From: Pseudomonadota bacterium
Lineage (GTDB): Bacteria > Pseudomonadota > Alphaproteobacteria > Rhizobiales > Methylopilaceae
Direction: 5' to 3'
DNA: 64,000 nucleotides
Assembly (NCBI GenBank): GCA_023388965.1
Contig: JAEWFF010000035.1
Span: 48,170-112,169 of the forward strand
The notes under the pieces are model-generated. The model worked only from the letters and a program-made list of their open reading frames with translations, was not told the DNA's origin and did not search any database. The position numbers and the translations under genes are program-made. Every line of letters starts with the position of its first letter. Positions within the stretch are counted from its first letter, which is position 1. This document shows, piece after piece, positions 8,388-16,539 of the stretch.

Positions 8388-9350
8388 CTATTCCGCCAAG
8401 GCGGTCAGTTCGCCGGGACGCCGCGCCCCGCGGATCATGCCGCCGGGACGGGTAAGCAGATTGCCCGGCTTCGGCTCGGCTATTGCGACGCGATTGCGGC
8501 CGGTCGATTTGGCTTCGTATAGGGCCAGATCGGCGCGCTTGAGCAGGGTGTCGACCGTATCGTCTGCCTCGAACGCCGCCACGCCGAAACTGCAGGTCAG
8601 CCGCACCTCGCCCTTCGTGCTCGGAAAACTCAGCGACATCATCAGCGCCCGCAACGCCTCGGCGACCACCGCGGCGTCATGAGCGTTGTGGTTCTCCAGG
8701 ATCATGGCGAATTCCTCGCCGCCCAGCCGGCCGAACACCATGTTTTCGACCGTTGCCGCTTCGGCGGCGACGCCGCGCAGCACGTTATCGCCAATATCGT
8801 GGCCGTATACGTCATTGATCTTCTTGAAGAAGTCGACGTCCATCATGATCGCGGCGGCCGTGGCGCCGCTCTGTGCCCGGGCGCAGGCCTCGGCGGCCGC
8901 CTGGAAAAAGGCGCGGCGGTTGAAGGCCCCGGTCAGAGGATCGGTGGAGGCAAGCCGGATCAGATCGCGCTGCATCGCGGTCAGGCGGGCGGCGGCGCGC
9001 AGCCGGGCATAAAGCTCGTCGGCGACCGGCGGTTTACCGATGAAATCGTCGGCGCCCGAATCGAGCGCCTCGATCAGGTGGGCACGCTCATAATTGGACG
9101 ACATGACAATGATGTAGAGGGGCCTTCGGTCGCCGGCGACGATGCGCGCCTGCCAGCACAGTTCGAGGCCCGACATGGCTTCCCCGAGTTCGACCGAGGT
9201 CAGCAATGCCTCGATCTTCGGGTCCTCGGCTAGACAATTGAGGGCCTCACGCTCATCGGTGAACGCGCACAGCTGGTGGCCGTCCGCCTCCAGCAGACGC
9301 GACACGATTTTCAGGGCCGTCCGGCTCGGATCGACCAGCAGAATGCGCAT
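8388..9350 (-). CDS. Response regulator with GGDEF diguanylate cyclase domain
   Basis: PleD-like protein of 320 residues that should make cyclic di-GMP. An N-terminal receiver domain (ILLVDPSRTALKIV, VMSSNYE, GKPPV) is degenerate: no canonical phosphoacceptor Asp is evident where LLTSVEL stands. The C-terminal GGDEF domain has LTGAFNRRAF, DVDFFKKIND and the signature RLGGEEF, so catalysis is likely. No RxxD inhibitory site is seen before the signature. The ATG at 9350 is chosen because GGAGG lies upstream; the frame continues to 9386. Confidence 0.9.
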   Translation of the reverse strand: MRILLVDPSRTALKIVSRLLEADGHQLCAFTDEREALNCLAEDPKIEALLTSVELGEAMSGLELCWQARIVAGDRRPLYIIVMSSNYERAHLIEALDSGADDFIGKPPVADELYARLRAAARLTAMQRDLIRLASTDPLTGAFNRRAFFQAAAEACARAQSGATAAAIMMDVDFFKKINDVYGHDIGDNVLRGVAAEAATVENMVFGRLGGEEFAMILENHNAHDAAVVAEALRALMMSLSFPSTKGEVRLTCSFGVAAFEADDTVDTLLKRADLALYEAKSTGRNRVAIAEPKPGNLLTRPGGMIRGARRPGELTALAE

Positions 9351-9421
9351 TCCCGCCCTCCGGGCGGAAGCAGTAAGGCAATGCACCTTAAGTTATACTA
9401 AAGGTGGCCGCTGAAAGTCGC

Positions 9422-11077
9422 CTATAGCGGGCCGGGCTCGCCGAGCAGCGTGCCCTGCAGGAAGTCGACGCCCATATCGCGCAGCAGTGTGGCGGTCTCT
9501 TCGGTCTCGACCTTTTCGGCCACCGTCTTGAACCCGATCTCCCGCGCCAGACCGATAATGGCGCGTACGAAGGCCTGATCCTCGGACGAATTCACAAGGT
9601 CGGCGACGAAGCTGCCGTCGATCTTGACGAGATCGACGCCGAGCGCGCGCAGGAGGCGGAACGAGGTCTGCCCCGCGCCGAAATCGTCGAGCGCAACGCG
9701 TACACCATAATTTCGCAATGCCGAGACGAAGTCGCGCGCTTCATCGACTTCGCCCGGAGCCGCGGTCTCAGTGATCTCGACGAGAAGCCGCGGCCCGATG
9801 CCTGGATGCGTCTTTACAAGATCGATCAGGCGGTCGCGCCATTCCTCGTCGCCCGTGGTTTCGGCGGACACGTTGAGGGCGACCGTCTTGTCCGGATGGG
9901 CGCTCACCGCGCTGGCGACGAGTTCGAGCACCCGGCGGTCGAGCAGATGGACGAGGTTGAGCTTTTCCGCCGCCGCGATGTGGCATGAAATCGGCCGCAC
10001 TTCGCCATCGGCTTCGATCACGCGCGCGAGCGCCTCATACCAGCAGACCTCGCGCGTCGTGGCATCGACCACCGGCTGGAAGGCAAGGCCGATCGTGCGG
10101 GCGTTCAGCGCGCCGATCAGTTCCTCGGCAAGCTGTACATATTTTCGACGCCGGTCCTCGCGCGCCGGGCTGGGCGAAAAGGCAAGGAAGGCGCCGCGCT
10201 TCTTGCGGCGGATTTCCGACAGTGTCTCAGCGACGCGCGCCACCATTTCGGCCGAGCTCGATGCGTGGCGCGGGCCGACGATTCCAGCGGCAGTGACACG
10301 CACGGGAACTGGGCCGGTCGAGGTTTCGATGGGCTCGTCATGCACCGCTTCCATGAAGCGGCGCGCGGCGACGCCGAGTTCGGGCAGGGAGCAATTGCCG
10401 AGAACGAGCCCGAATATGGTGGTCGAGAAACGGCCGAGCGCATCGCCCGCACGCATCTTGGCGCGCAGGCGCCGGGCGACGCCGGCAATCAGATCGTCCG
10501 GCGTCATTTCGCCGAACGCCTCATCGACGGCGCCCATATTCTCGACGGCGACAAGCATGAAGCCGCAGCTCGTCTGATAGCGTCTCGAATCCGCCAGCAT
10601 GACATCGAGCACGTCGAGCAGGCGCAGGCGGTTCAGCGTTCCGGTCAGGCTGTCGAACCGCGTCTGTACGGCGAGACGCTGGTCGCTTTCGTGGCGCCCG
10701 GTAACGACGCGGATCAGGCCGCGCGCATGGGCCGGGCGCTTGTCGGTCCCCGCATGCCAATGTCCGACATCCTCGATCCATACCAGTTTCGAACCGGAGC
10801 GGACGGGCACGCGCAGCGCATATTCGAGTTCGTAGGGCACGCCCTGCCCCTCGTCGCGCGCGGTCGAGCCGAGAATGGCCGAGCCGCGCGTCGTCATGGC
10901 GTCGGGATCGGTATGGCGGGCCCAGTCCGCGCCGCTCTCGATCGCGCCGAGATCGGCCAAAGCGGCGGGCAGGCCGGGCGTGGTCTCGAGGCGGTCCGAG
11001 CCCAGGTCCCAGGTATAGGCCGCTGCATCGACGCCGCTCAGGATATTCGCGAGATCTGTCACGGGCGGCATCTTCAC
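9422..11077 (-). CDS. Degenerate GGDEF plus EAL c-di-GMP phosphodiesterase
   Basis: Protein of 551 residues. The first 130 residues resemble a PAS-type sensor. A GGDEF fold follows (LTGTLNRLRLLD), but its signature reads GRFSTTIFG, so cyclase activity is lost and it may only bind GTP. The EAL domain keeps the residues needed for c-di-GMP hydrolysis: EALARV, LNVS, EITET, ALDDFGAG, KIDGSF, AEKVE and LQG. It therefore probably hydrolyses c-di-GMP, opposing the neighbouring cyclase. GTG at 11077 has AAGG 7 nt upstream; ATG at 11071 is the alternative. Confidence 0.88.
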   Translation of the reverse strand: MKMPPVTDLANILSGVDAAAYTWDLGSDRLETTPGLPAALADLGAIESGADWARHTDPDAMTTRGSAILGSTARDEGQGVPYELEYALRVPVRSGSKLVWIEDVGHWHAGTDKRPAHARGLIRVVTGRHESDQRLAVQTRFDSLTGTLNRLRLLDVLDVMLADSRRYQTSCGFMLVAVENMGAVDEAFGEMTPDDLIAGVARRLRAKMRAGDALGRFSTTIFGLVLGNCSLPELGVAARRFMEAVHDEPIETSTGPVPVRVTAAGIVGPRHASSSAEMVARVAETLSEIRRKKRGAFLAFSPSPAREDRRRKYVQLAEELIGALNARTIGLAFQPVVDATTREVCWYEALARVIEADGEVRPISCHIAAAEKLNLVHLLDRRVLELVASAVSAHPDKTVALNVSAETTGDEEWRDRLIDLVKTHPGIGPRLLVEITETAAPGEVDEARDFVSALRNYGVRVALDDFGAGQTSFRLLRALGVDLVKIDGSFVADLVNSSEDQAFVRAIIGLAREIGFKTVAEKVETEETATLLRDMGVDFLQGTLLGEPGPL

Positions 11078-11129
11078 GGCGAGGCCTTAAAAAATATGCG
11101 CCTTCATCATAATCGGGCTGGCGCCAAAA

Positions 11130-11147
11130 GGTTAACGCACGTTAACC
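11130..11147. promoter_or_regulatory. Palindrome GGTTAAC-N4-GTTAACC, possible operator
   Basis: A perfect 7-nt inverted repeat with a 4-nt spacer lies between the divergent EAL gene and the GTG-started small gene at 11162. It contains TTAA twice, but 6 nt apart rather than the 7 of CtrA sites, so another regulator is more likely. Confidence 0.35.
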
Positions 11148-11161
11148 ATTAGAAACATTTT

Positions 11162-11527
11162 GTGCGCCCCGCGGCGCTGAAACAGCCCCCGCGGCCCCGT
11201 ATCTGCACGAAGTGGGCACAGAAGCAGAAGGCGTCCCGGAACGGGACGGTGACGATCGTGTCCGGCAAAGCGTTCGGCGAAGAACTGGAAAGGGCGGTTT
11301 CGCCCCTTCGGGAGGATGTCTGGCAGATCGAGCCGGGATCGACCCTGTCCCGGCGGTTCCGCCACAACGCGCCGATTGTCGCCCAGTTGATGGCGGTGCG
11401 GCTCGATGCGCCGCAGACCCGCGCCCGCCGCCGCGCCGGGCAGGAAGAGGGCGTTGCCGCCTATGGCGCCACCGGCGAAAGCCTCATCAAGGCGCGCCGG
11501 CGCACCGGGCCGAGCTGGGCGGCCTGA
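11162..11527 (+). CDS. Hypothetical protein
   Basis: Protein of 121 residues that I do not recognise. It is basic, with a central segment SPLREDVWQIEPGSTLSRRF and no membrane segment or signal peptide. The GTG at 11162 has no strong ribosome site, and the N-terminal 40 residues could be non-coding. It ends shortly before a clear hairpin terminator shared with rpmF, which supports transcription in this direction. An overlapping frame at 11212-11658 runs through that terminator and is less likely. Confidence 0.55.
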   Translation: MRPAALKQPPRPRICTKWAQKQKASRNGTVTIVSGKAFGEELERAVSPLREDVWQIEPGSTLSRRFRHNAPIVAQLMAVRLDAPQTRARRRAGQEEGVAAYGATGESLIKARRRTGPSWAA

Positions 11528-11540
11528 AAACAGGGCACGA

Positions 11541-11566
11541 AAAAGCCGGCTCGAAGGCCGGCTTCT
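11541..11566. terminator. Bidirectional hairpin terminator
   Basis: AAGCCGGC at 11543-11550 pairs with GCCGGCTT at 11557-11564, flanked by A-rich and T-rich stretches. It sits between the plus-strand hypothetical gene and rpmF on the minus strand and can serve both. Confidence 0.75.
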
Positions 11567-11591
11567 TGCAAAACAGGATTGCGGCGGAAAC

Positions 11592-11777
11592 TTACGATTC
11601 CGCCTTCTGCGTCAGGATCTGGCGGCCGCGATACATGCCGGTCTTCAGATCGATGTGATGCGGACGGCGCAGTTCGCCGGAATCCTTGTCCTCGATATAG
11701 GTCGGGGCCTTCAGCGCGTCGGCCGAGCGGCGCATGCCGCGGCGGGACGGCGAGGTTTTTCGTTTCGGAACGGCCAT
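11592..11777 (-). CDS. rpmF: 50S ribosomal protein L32
   Basis: Protein of 61 residues of the large ribosomal subunit. The N terminus MAVPKRKTSPSRRGMRR is the typical L32 signature, and the C terminus follows the alphaproteobacterial type without the zinc cysteines. The ATG at 11777 is preceded by GGAGA at a good distance. It lies downstream of mtgA on the same strand, a common arrangement in alphaproteobacteria. Confidence 0.97.
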   Translation of the reverse strand: MAVPKRKTSPSRRGMRRSADALKAPTYIEDKDSGELRRPHHIDLKTGMYRGRQILTQKAES

Positions 11778-11865
11778 CGAAAATTCTCCGGAAAGCAAGC
11801 GGCGCGGAACACGTCCGCGCCGGATTGGCCGTGCTGATAGCAAAGCTCTGGGAGAAAGACCAGAA

Positions 11866-12561
11866 CTAATGCAGGCAGCTTGTATCTGCCGAGCGGGCGC
11901 CGACGCGTCCGGCATGGCGGCGCAGCCGCGGTCCGGGCTTGGCGGCGTTGCGGACGATGGGGTTGGGCAAAGCGGCGGCCAAGATCGCCGCCTCGCGGTC
12001 GCTCAGGCGCGCCGCGCTCTTGCCGAAGGCCCGCCGGGCGGCCGCCTCGGCGCCGAACACGCCGTTCGGGCCCCATTCGACCACGTTGAGATAGACTTCC
12101 ATGATCCGGTTCTTGCTCCAGATCAGGTCGAGCCAATGGGCGAGCACGATCTCGACCGGTTTGCGGATGACGGCCGGCTCCGGAAACAGGAACACATTCT
12201 TGGCGACCTGCATGGTGATGGTGGAGGCGCCGCGCTGCGGGCCGCGCGGGTCCGACAGAACTTCGCGCACCGCGCCCCAGTCGACCCCGGAATGCGAGCA
12301 GAAAAATGCGTCTTCCGAGGCGATCACAGCGCGCGGCAGGTTCGGGCTGATGGCCGATATCGGCACCCATTGGCGCTCCACCGGGCGCAGGGTCGCCCAG
12401 CGCGCCAGCATGAGGGTCGAGACCGGCGGAACGAGGATGTAGAGGATCGACAGCGTCAGCGGCAGGCACGCAATGGCGAGCAGAATCATCCCGAGGCGCG
12501 TGCGCCAGCGCCGGCGGCGAACCGGCTGCGCGTTGCGGCGTATGCCCCAGTCGAGACTCAT
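11866..12561 (-). CDS. mtgA: Monofunctional biosynthetic peptidoglycan transglycosylase
   Basis: Polymerises lipid II into glycan strands at the inner membrane. A single N-terminal membrane anchor (about residues 24-45) is followed by a GT51 domain: SEDAFFCSHSGVD with the catalytic Glu, RGASTITMQVAKN, and EVYLNVVEWGPNGVFG. There is no transpeptidase domain, and 231 residues is the usual length. rpmF follows 88 nt downstream. The C terminus is Arg-rich and ends in SADTSCLH. Confidence 0.95.
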   Translation of the reverse strand: MSLDWGIRRNAQPVRRRRWRTRLGMILLAIACLPLTLSILYILVPPVSTLMLARWATLRPVERQWVPISAISPNLPRAVIASEDAFFCSHSGVDWGAVREVLSDPRGPQRGASTITMQVAKNVFLFPEPAVIRKPVEIVLAHWLDLIWSKNRIMEVYLNVVEWGPNGVFGAEAAARRAFGKSAARLSDREAAILAAALPNPIVRNAAKPGPRLRRHAGRVGARSADTSCLH

Positions 12562-12646
12562 CGGCGGCGTGCTCTTCCCCGGAAAGCGGTGAACCTAACG
12601 TCCCGGGACGCCCGCGCGAAGAACGAATTCGCGATGCCGTGAAGCG

Positions 12647-13834
12647 CTATTCGGCCGGCGCGACAATCGCGGCGGCGAGATGCTGCTCGCGCGGGAAGAA
12701 GAGCGCGATCAGGGCGATCATGCCGCTGAGCACGGCAAGGACGACGAACAGGGCCGTAAAGTCCTGCTGCCAGCCGTAAAGCCAGGCGGCGAGCGGGATC
12801 GCCGTGGCGCCGATGCCGCTCGACACCGCGAACCGGACCGCGTTGAAGCGCGCGCGGATGCGGTCGTCGATATAGCGCGCGACGATGACTTCCCCGATAG
12901 GGTTCTGGCCGAAGATGAAGAACATCATGCCGATGGCGGCGGCGATCAGGAGCCAGTTCTGCGTAAGGCCGGCAAGAAGAACGAACGGCACCTGTGCGGC
13001 GACAACCGGAACGAGGACGGCGCGGATCGAATGGCGATCCAGCAATCCGCCGATAAAGGTCTGGGCAAAGGCCGAGACTGTAAAGACGAGGCACACGAGA
13101 ATGCCGATGCCGGTTGTGCCGCCGGCAAGAAGATACGTGTTCTGCTCGAACAGTTTGGGCATGACGACCGTGGTCGCATTGAAGACCAGGCTGCCGAGGA
13201 TGATCATCCCGAACACGATGGCGATGATCTTCACCAGCATTGCTCGCGCCATTGGGATCGTGGCGTGTTTGCGGATGCCGCCCGATGCCCGCACCGCATG
13301 CGCCGTGTGCCAGAAGACGAACCCGCCCGCGATGCAGGCGATCCCCGGCACGATGAAGGCCGCGCGCCAGGAAATCAGGTCCGTCAATACGCCGGTGATG
13401 AGGGCGGCGAAGGCAACGCCGAGATTGCCCCACAATCCGTTGACGCCGAGCGTCCTGCCGATCGTCTTCGGATCGAGACCGTGCAGGATGGCGTAGCCGA
13501 CCGGGTGATAGATCGCCGAGAAAATCCCGATCAGCGTCAGGGCCGCGCCGATCTCGAACGGCGTGCGGGCAAGACCGGCCAGAATGCAGGCCACGCCGGT
13601 GCCGAAGAAGAAGATCAGCATCAGGCCGCGCCGGCTCCAGCGGTCTCCGAGCCAGCCCGCCGGCAGCGCACAAATGCCCCAGGCGGCGAAACCGGCGAAG
13701 GACAGCGGGAGCAGCTCTTCGTAGGGACGGCCGAATTCGTGCGCCAGCGCAATGACCGCTGTCGGATAGATCAGGAGGACGAGATGGTCGATCGCATGAC
13801 CGAAATTCAGAATGCGTGCGAGACGCTGTTCCAT
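12647..13834 (-). CDS. MFS transporter
   Basis: Inner-membrane protein of 395 residues with about twelve hydrophobic segments and a GDRWSRRGLML loop between helices 2 and 3, the classic major facilitator signature. N- and C-terminal six-helix halves are separated by the KHATIPMARAML loop. Substrate cannot be told from the sequence. It stands alone between mtgA and ispG on the same strand, with 158 nt to ispG. Confidence 0.9.
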   Translation of the reverse strand: MEQRLARILNFGHAIDHLVLLIYPTAVIALAHEFGRPYEELLPLSFAGFAAWGICALPAGWLGDRWSRRGLMLIFFFGTGVACILAGLARTPFEIGAALTLIGIFSAIYHPVGYAILHGLDPKTIGRTLGVNGLWGNLGVAFAALITGVLTDLISWRAAFIVPGIACIAGGFVFWHTAHAVRASGGIRKHATIPMARAMLVKIIAIVFGMIILGSLVFNATTVVMPKLFEQNTYLLAGGTTGIGILVCLVFTVSAFAQTFIGGLLDRHSIRAVLVPVVAAQVPFVLLAGLTQNWLLIAAAIGMMFFIFGQNPIGEVIVARYIDDRIRARFNAVRFAVSSGIGATAIPLAAWLYGWQQDFTALFVVLAVLSGMIALIALFFPREQHLAAAIVAPAE

Positions 13835-13991
13835 TGTATTCCCGGCGCCGTATGTGCGCTCGCCCTCGCAGCTAGGCTTCCGCGCGGCGCGATCGAACAG
13901 GGTTGTGAAAAACTATGGCGCGCCGGCAGGGCGGCCGCCATGGGAAATGGTGTCGCGGGGCGTAAGGACCGCCGGACGCGCCGAGCCCGAA

Positions 13992-15254
13992 TTACTCGGC
14001 GGCCTGTACCGGTTCCTTGTTGCCGCCATCGACGCCGAAGCGGCGCGCGACATAATCCTCGACCATCCGCGTAAAATCGGCGGCGAGCGTCGCGCCCTTC
14101 AGCGTCGTGACCTTCTGGCCGTCGATGAAGACCGGCGCGGAGGGGCTTTCGCCCGTACCCGGCAGCGAGATGCCGATATCGGCGTGCTTGGATTCACCCG
14201 GTCCATTGACGATGCAGCCCATCACCGCGACGTTCAGCGTTTCGACGCCCGGATAGGATTTCTTCCATTCCGGCATGCGGTTGATGATGTAGCCCTGAAT
14301 ATCGCGCGCGAGTTCCTGGAAGGTCGTGGAGGTCGTGCGGCCGCAGCCGGGGCAGGCGGCGACGAGCGGCACGAAGGTGCGGAAGCCCATGGTCTGCAGG
14401 ATTTCCTGCGCGACGACGACTTCCTTGGTCCGGTCGCCGCCGGGTTCCGGGGTCAGCGAGATGCGGATCGTGTCGCCGACGCCCTGCTGAAGGATGACGC
14501 CGAGCGCTGCCGCCGAGGCGACGATGCCCTTCGAGCCCATGCCGGCTTCGGTAAGGCCGACATGCAGTGCGTAATCGCAGCGCGCGGCGAGGTCGAGATA
14601 GGTCGCGACCACGTCCTGCACGTTGGAAATCTTGGTCGAAATGATGATCTTGTCGCGCCCCATGCCGATTTCCTCGGCGCGGGCGCATGAATTGAGAACG
14701 CTACGGATCAGCGCCTCGCGCGTCACCGCGCGGGCATCGAGCGGGTTCGCGCTCCGGGAGTTCTCGTCCATCATCTCGGTCAGCATTTCGCCGTCGAGCG
14801 AGCCCCAATTGCCGCCGATGCGCACGGGCTTGTCGTGCTTCAGCGCCATCTCGATGATCTGCGAGAACTGCTTGTCCTTCTTCTCCTTGAAGCCCACATT
14901 GCCGGGATTGATGCGGTATTTCGCCAATGCCTCGGCGCAGGCCGGATGATCGGCGAGGAGCTTGTGGCCGATATAGTGGAAGTCGCCGACAAGCGGCACG
15001 TCCACGCCCATCCTGTCGAGTTTTTCGCGGATATGCGGCACGCCCTTGGCGGCCTCGTCGCGGTCGACCGTGATGCGGACAATCTCCGAACCGGCGCGGG
15101 CCAGAGCCGCGACCTGCCTTACGGTGCCGTCGATATCGGCGGTGTCGGTGTTGGTCATAGACTGGACGACGACCGGATTGCCGCCGCCGACCACCACATT
15201 GCCGACCTTGACCCCGACCGACTGGCGGCGGCGATGCTTTATTTCGACGTCCAT
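13992..15254 (-). CDS. ispG: 4-hydroxy-3-methylbut-2-enyl diphosphate synthase
   Basis: Iron-sulfur enzyme of the methylerythritol phosphate route to isoprenoids. It converts the cyclic diphosphate to HMBPP. The N-terminal TIM barrel has VVVQSMTNTDTAD and VRIGGNWGSLD; the 4Fe-4S cysteines are in ACPGCGRTT and VMGCIVNGPGES, the latter also giving the ligand Glu. The length of 420 residues is normal for the bacterial form without an insert. The zur-like gene is 75 nt upstream on the same strand. Confidence 0.98.
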   Translation of the reverse strand: MDVEIKHRRRQSVGVKVGNVVVGGGNPVVVQSMTNTDTADIDGTVRQVAALARAGSEIVRITVDRDEAAKGVPHIREKLDRMGVDVPLVGDFHYIGHKLLADHPACAEALAKYRINPGNVGFKEKKDKQFSQIIEMALKHDKPVRIGGNWGSLDGEMLTEMMDENSRSANPLDARAVTREALIRSVLNSCARAEEIGMGRDKIIISTKISNVQDVVATYLDLAARCDYALHVGLTEAGMGSKGIVASAAALGVILQQGVGDTIRISLTPEPGGDRTKEVVVAQEILQTMGFRTFVPLVAACPGCGRTTSTTFQELARDIQGYIINRMPEWKKSYPGVETLNVAVMGCIVNGPGESKHADIGISLPGTGESPSAPVFIDGQKVTTLKGATLAADFTRMVEDYVARRFGVDGGNKEPVQAAE

Positions 15255-15329
15255 TACGTCCTCATTCCTTGCCTGCTGTCCGGGACATAGGGCATCCGGA
15301 CGGGCTGTTTGAAGTCCTATAGCACAAGA

Positions 15330-15800
15330 TCAGCTCCGTGACGCGGCGCGGCAGGCCGCGCATTCGCCGGCGATCTCGACAAACTGGCCACGAGCCGCAA
15401 AGCCCGCTTTTGCCGCCATTTCGGCCAGAAGGTCGCCGATTTCGGCGCCCGAGGCCTCGGCGGCGGTTCCGCACTTTTCACATAGGAGGAAAACTACGAC
15501 ATCCGCATGGCCGTGATGATGATCGCAGGCCACGAACGCGTTCCGGCTCTCGATGCGGTGAACAAGTCCTTGCCCCAGAAGGAAATCCAGCGCCCGGTAG
15601 ATCGTGATCGGGGCCGGCCTCCGGTCGCCTTCCCGGGCGATATGCTCAATAAGATCATAAGCGCCGAGAGGTTGCGGGCTGGCGGCGAGAAGCTCCAGCA
15701 CCCGCGCGCGCATGGGCGTCAGTCTCTCTCCGCGCTCCAGACAGAGACGTTCGGCACGCTCCAGCGCGGTATCGTGATCGTGGGAATGAGAATGGCTCAC
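15330..15800 (-). CDS. Fur-family regulator, Zur-like
   Basis: Metal-dependent repressor of 156 residues, most like zinc uptake regulators. The winged-helix domain is at LTPMRARVLELLAAS...ITIYRALDFL, the DHHHGHAD metal site follows, and two structural zinc pairs (CEKCG, CAAC) are near the C terminus. The N terminus is unusual, with five His in the first ten residues (SHSHSHDHD). The GTG start overlaps the stop of the upstream exonuclease gene as GTGA, so the two are co-translated. Regulated genes are not adjacent. Confidence 0.88.
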   Translation of the reverse strand: MSHSHSHDHDTALERAERLCLERGERLTPMRARVLELLAASPQPLGAYDLIEHIAREGDRRPAPITIYRALDFLLGQGLVHRIESRNAFVACDHHHGHADVVVFLLCEKCGTAAEASGAEIGDLLAEMAAKAGFAARGQFVEIAGECAACRAASRS

Positions 15801-16501
15801 ATCCCATATGTAACATTATTCGTGTCGATTGCGAGTTGATGGGCGTTTAACGCTTCCAGCGACCGGTGTTTCGGAGACCGCCGCGGCAGAGGGCCCGGCG
15901 GGCGCGATTCGGGAGGGTGGAAATTGGTCGGGTCCGGCCATCTCGGCGGCGTCGGCACCCTGAACGTCACGCCACGGCCATGCAGATACAGCGCCGTGGT
16001 CAGGAAGACGTCTTCGAGTGCGCAATGATGGCCCTGCCTGCGGGCAATCCCGATCCGTTCCGCGCATTCATCCAAGCCGCATTTCTGTCCGGGCCAGCGT
16101 CCGCGCGCGCTCTGCAGCGTGCAATCGGTCCGGTGCGTCAGGAGAGGATGTTCAGCCTTGCGGAATTCGCGTTGCAGGTAATGCATGTCGAATTCGGCAT
16201 TGTGCATCACCAGCCTGTCGGCCCATCCCAGCCAGTCATGAAGCGCGGCCGCATGGTCGGCGAACAGATCCTGAAACCGCGTGGTCCAATTGTCCCATCC
16301 ATGGACCCGGATGGCATCCGGATGGCTGTCCTTGCGGGGATCGAAGACGAGATAGAGCGAGCGCGTCAGCACCCGGTCGTTCTCGATGCACATCGCGGCC
16401 AGGGTAATGATCTTGTCGTAGGGCTGGAATCCCGTCGTCTCGGTGTCGAGAACGACGATTCTCTGCTGATTTCTCGAAATCGCGGGCGACTCGACCGGCA
16501 T
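15797..16501 (-). CDS. DnaQ-type 3'-5' exonuclease (DEDDh)
   Basis: Protein of 234 residues with a DEDDh exonuclease domain: VLDTETTG (ExoI), HNAEFDMHYL (ExoII) and HHCALED (ExoIII). A Pro/Arg-rich tail of about 55 residues follows. It is distinct from the polymerase III epsilon subunit encoded at 46.5-47.2 kb, so it probably has a repair or RNA-processing role. The ATG at 16501 has GGGGGAG upstream. The same frame runs open to 17533 only as a shadow of glk. Confidence 0.88.
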   Translation of the reverse strand: MPVESPAISRNQQRIVVLDTETTGFQPYDKIITLAAMCIENDRVLTRSLYLVFDPRKDSHPDAIRVHGWDNWTTRFQDLFADHAAALHDWLGWADRLVMHNAEFDMHYLQREFRKAEHPLLTHRTDCTLQSARGRWPGQKCGLDECAERIGIARRQGHHCALEDVFLTTALYLHGRGVTFRVPTPPRWPDPTNFHPPESRPPGPLPRRSPKHRSLEALNAHQLAIDTNNVTYGM

Positions 16502-16539
16502 GCTCTCCCCCCGGATCGAGGAAAGCAAAGCGCAGCCGG

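Noticed and set aside
11130..11147. CtrA site
   Set aside because: TTAA spacing is 6 instead of 7 and the element is better explained as a palindromic operator.
11212..11658. 148-residue plus-strand ORF
   Set aside because: Overlaps the frame at 11162 and runs through a clear bidirectional terminator into rpmF.
12680..14074. 464-residue plus-strand ORF
   Set aside because: Antisense to the MFS transporter and ispG; composition is that of a shadow frame.
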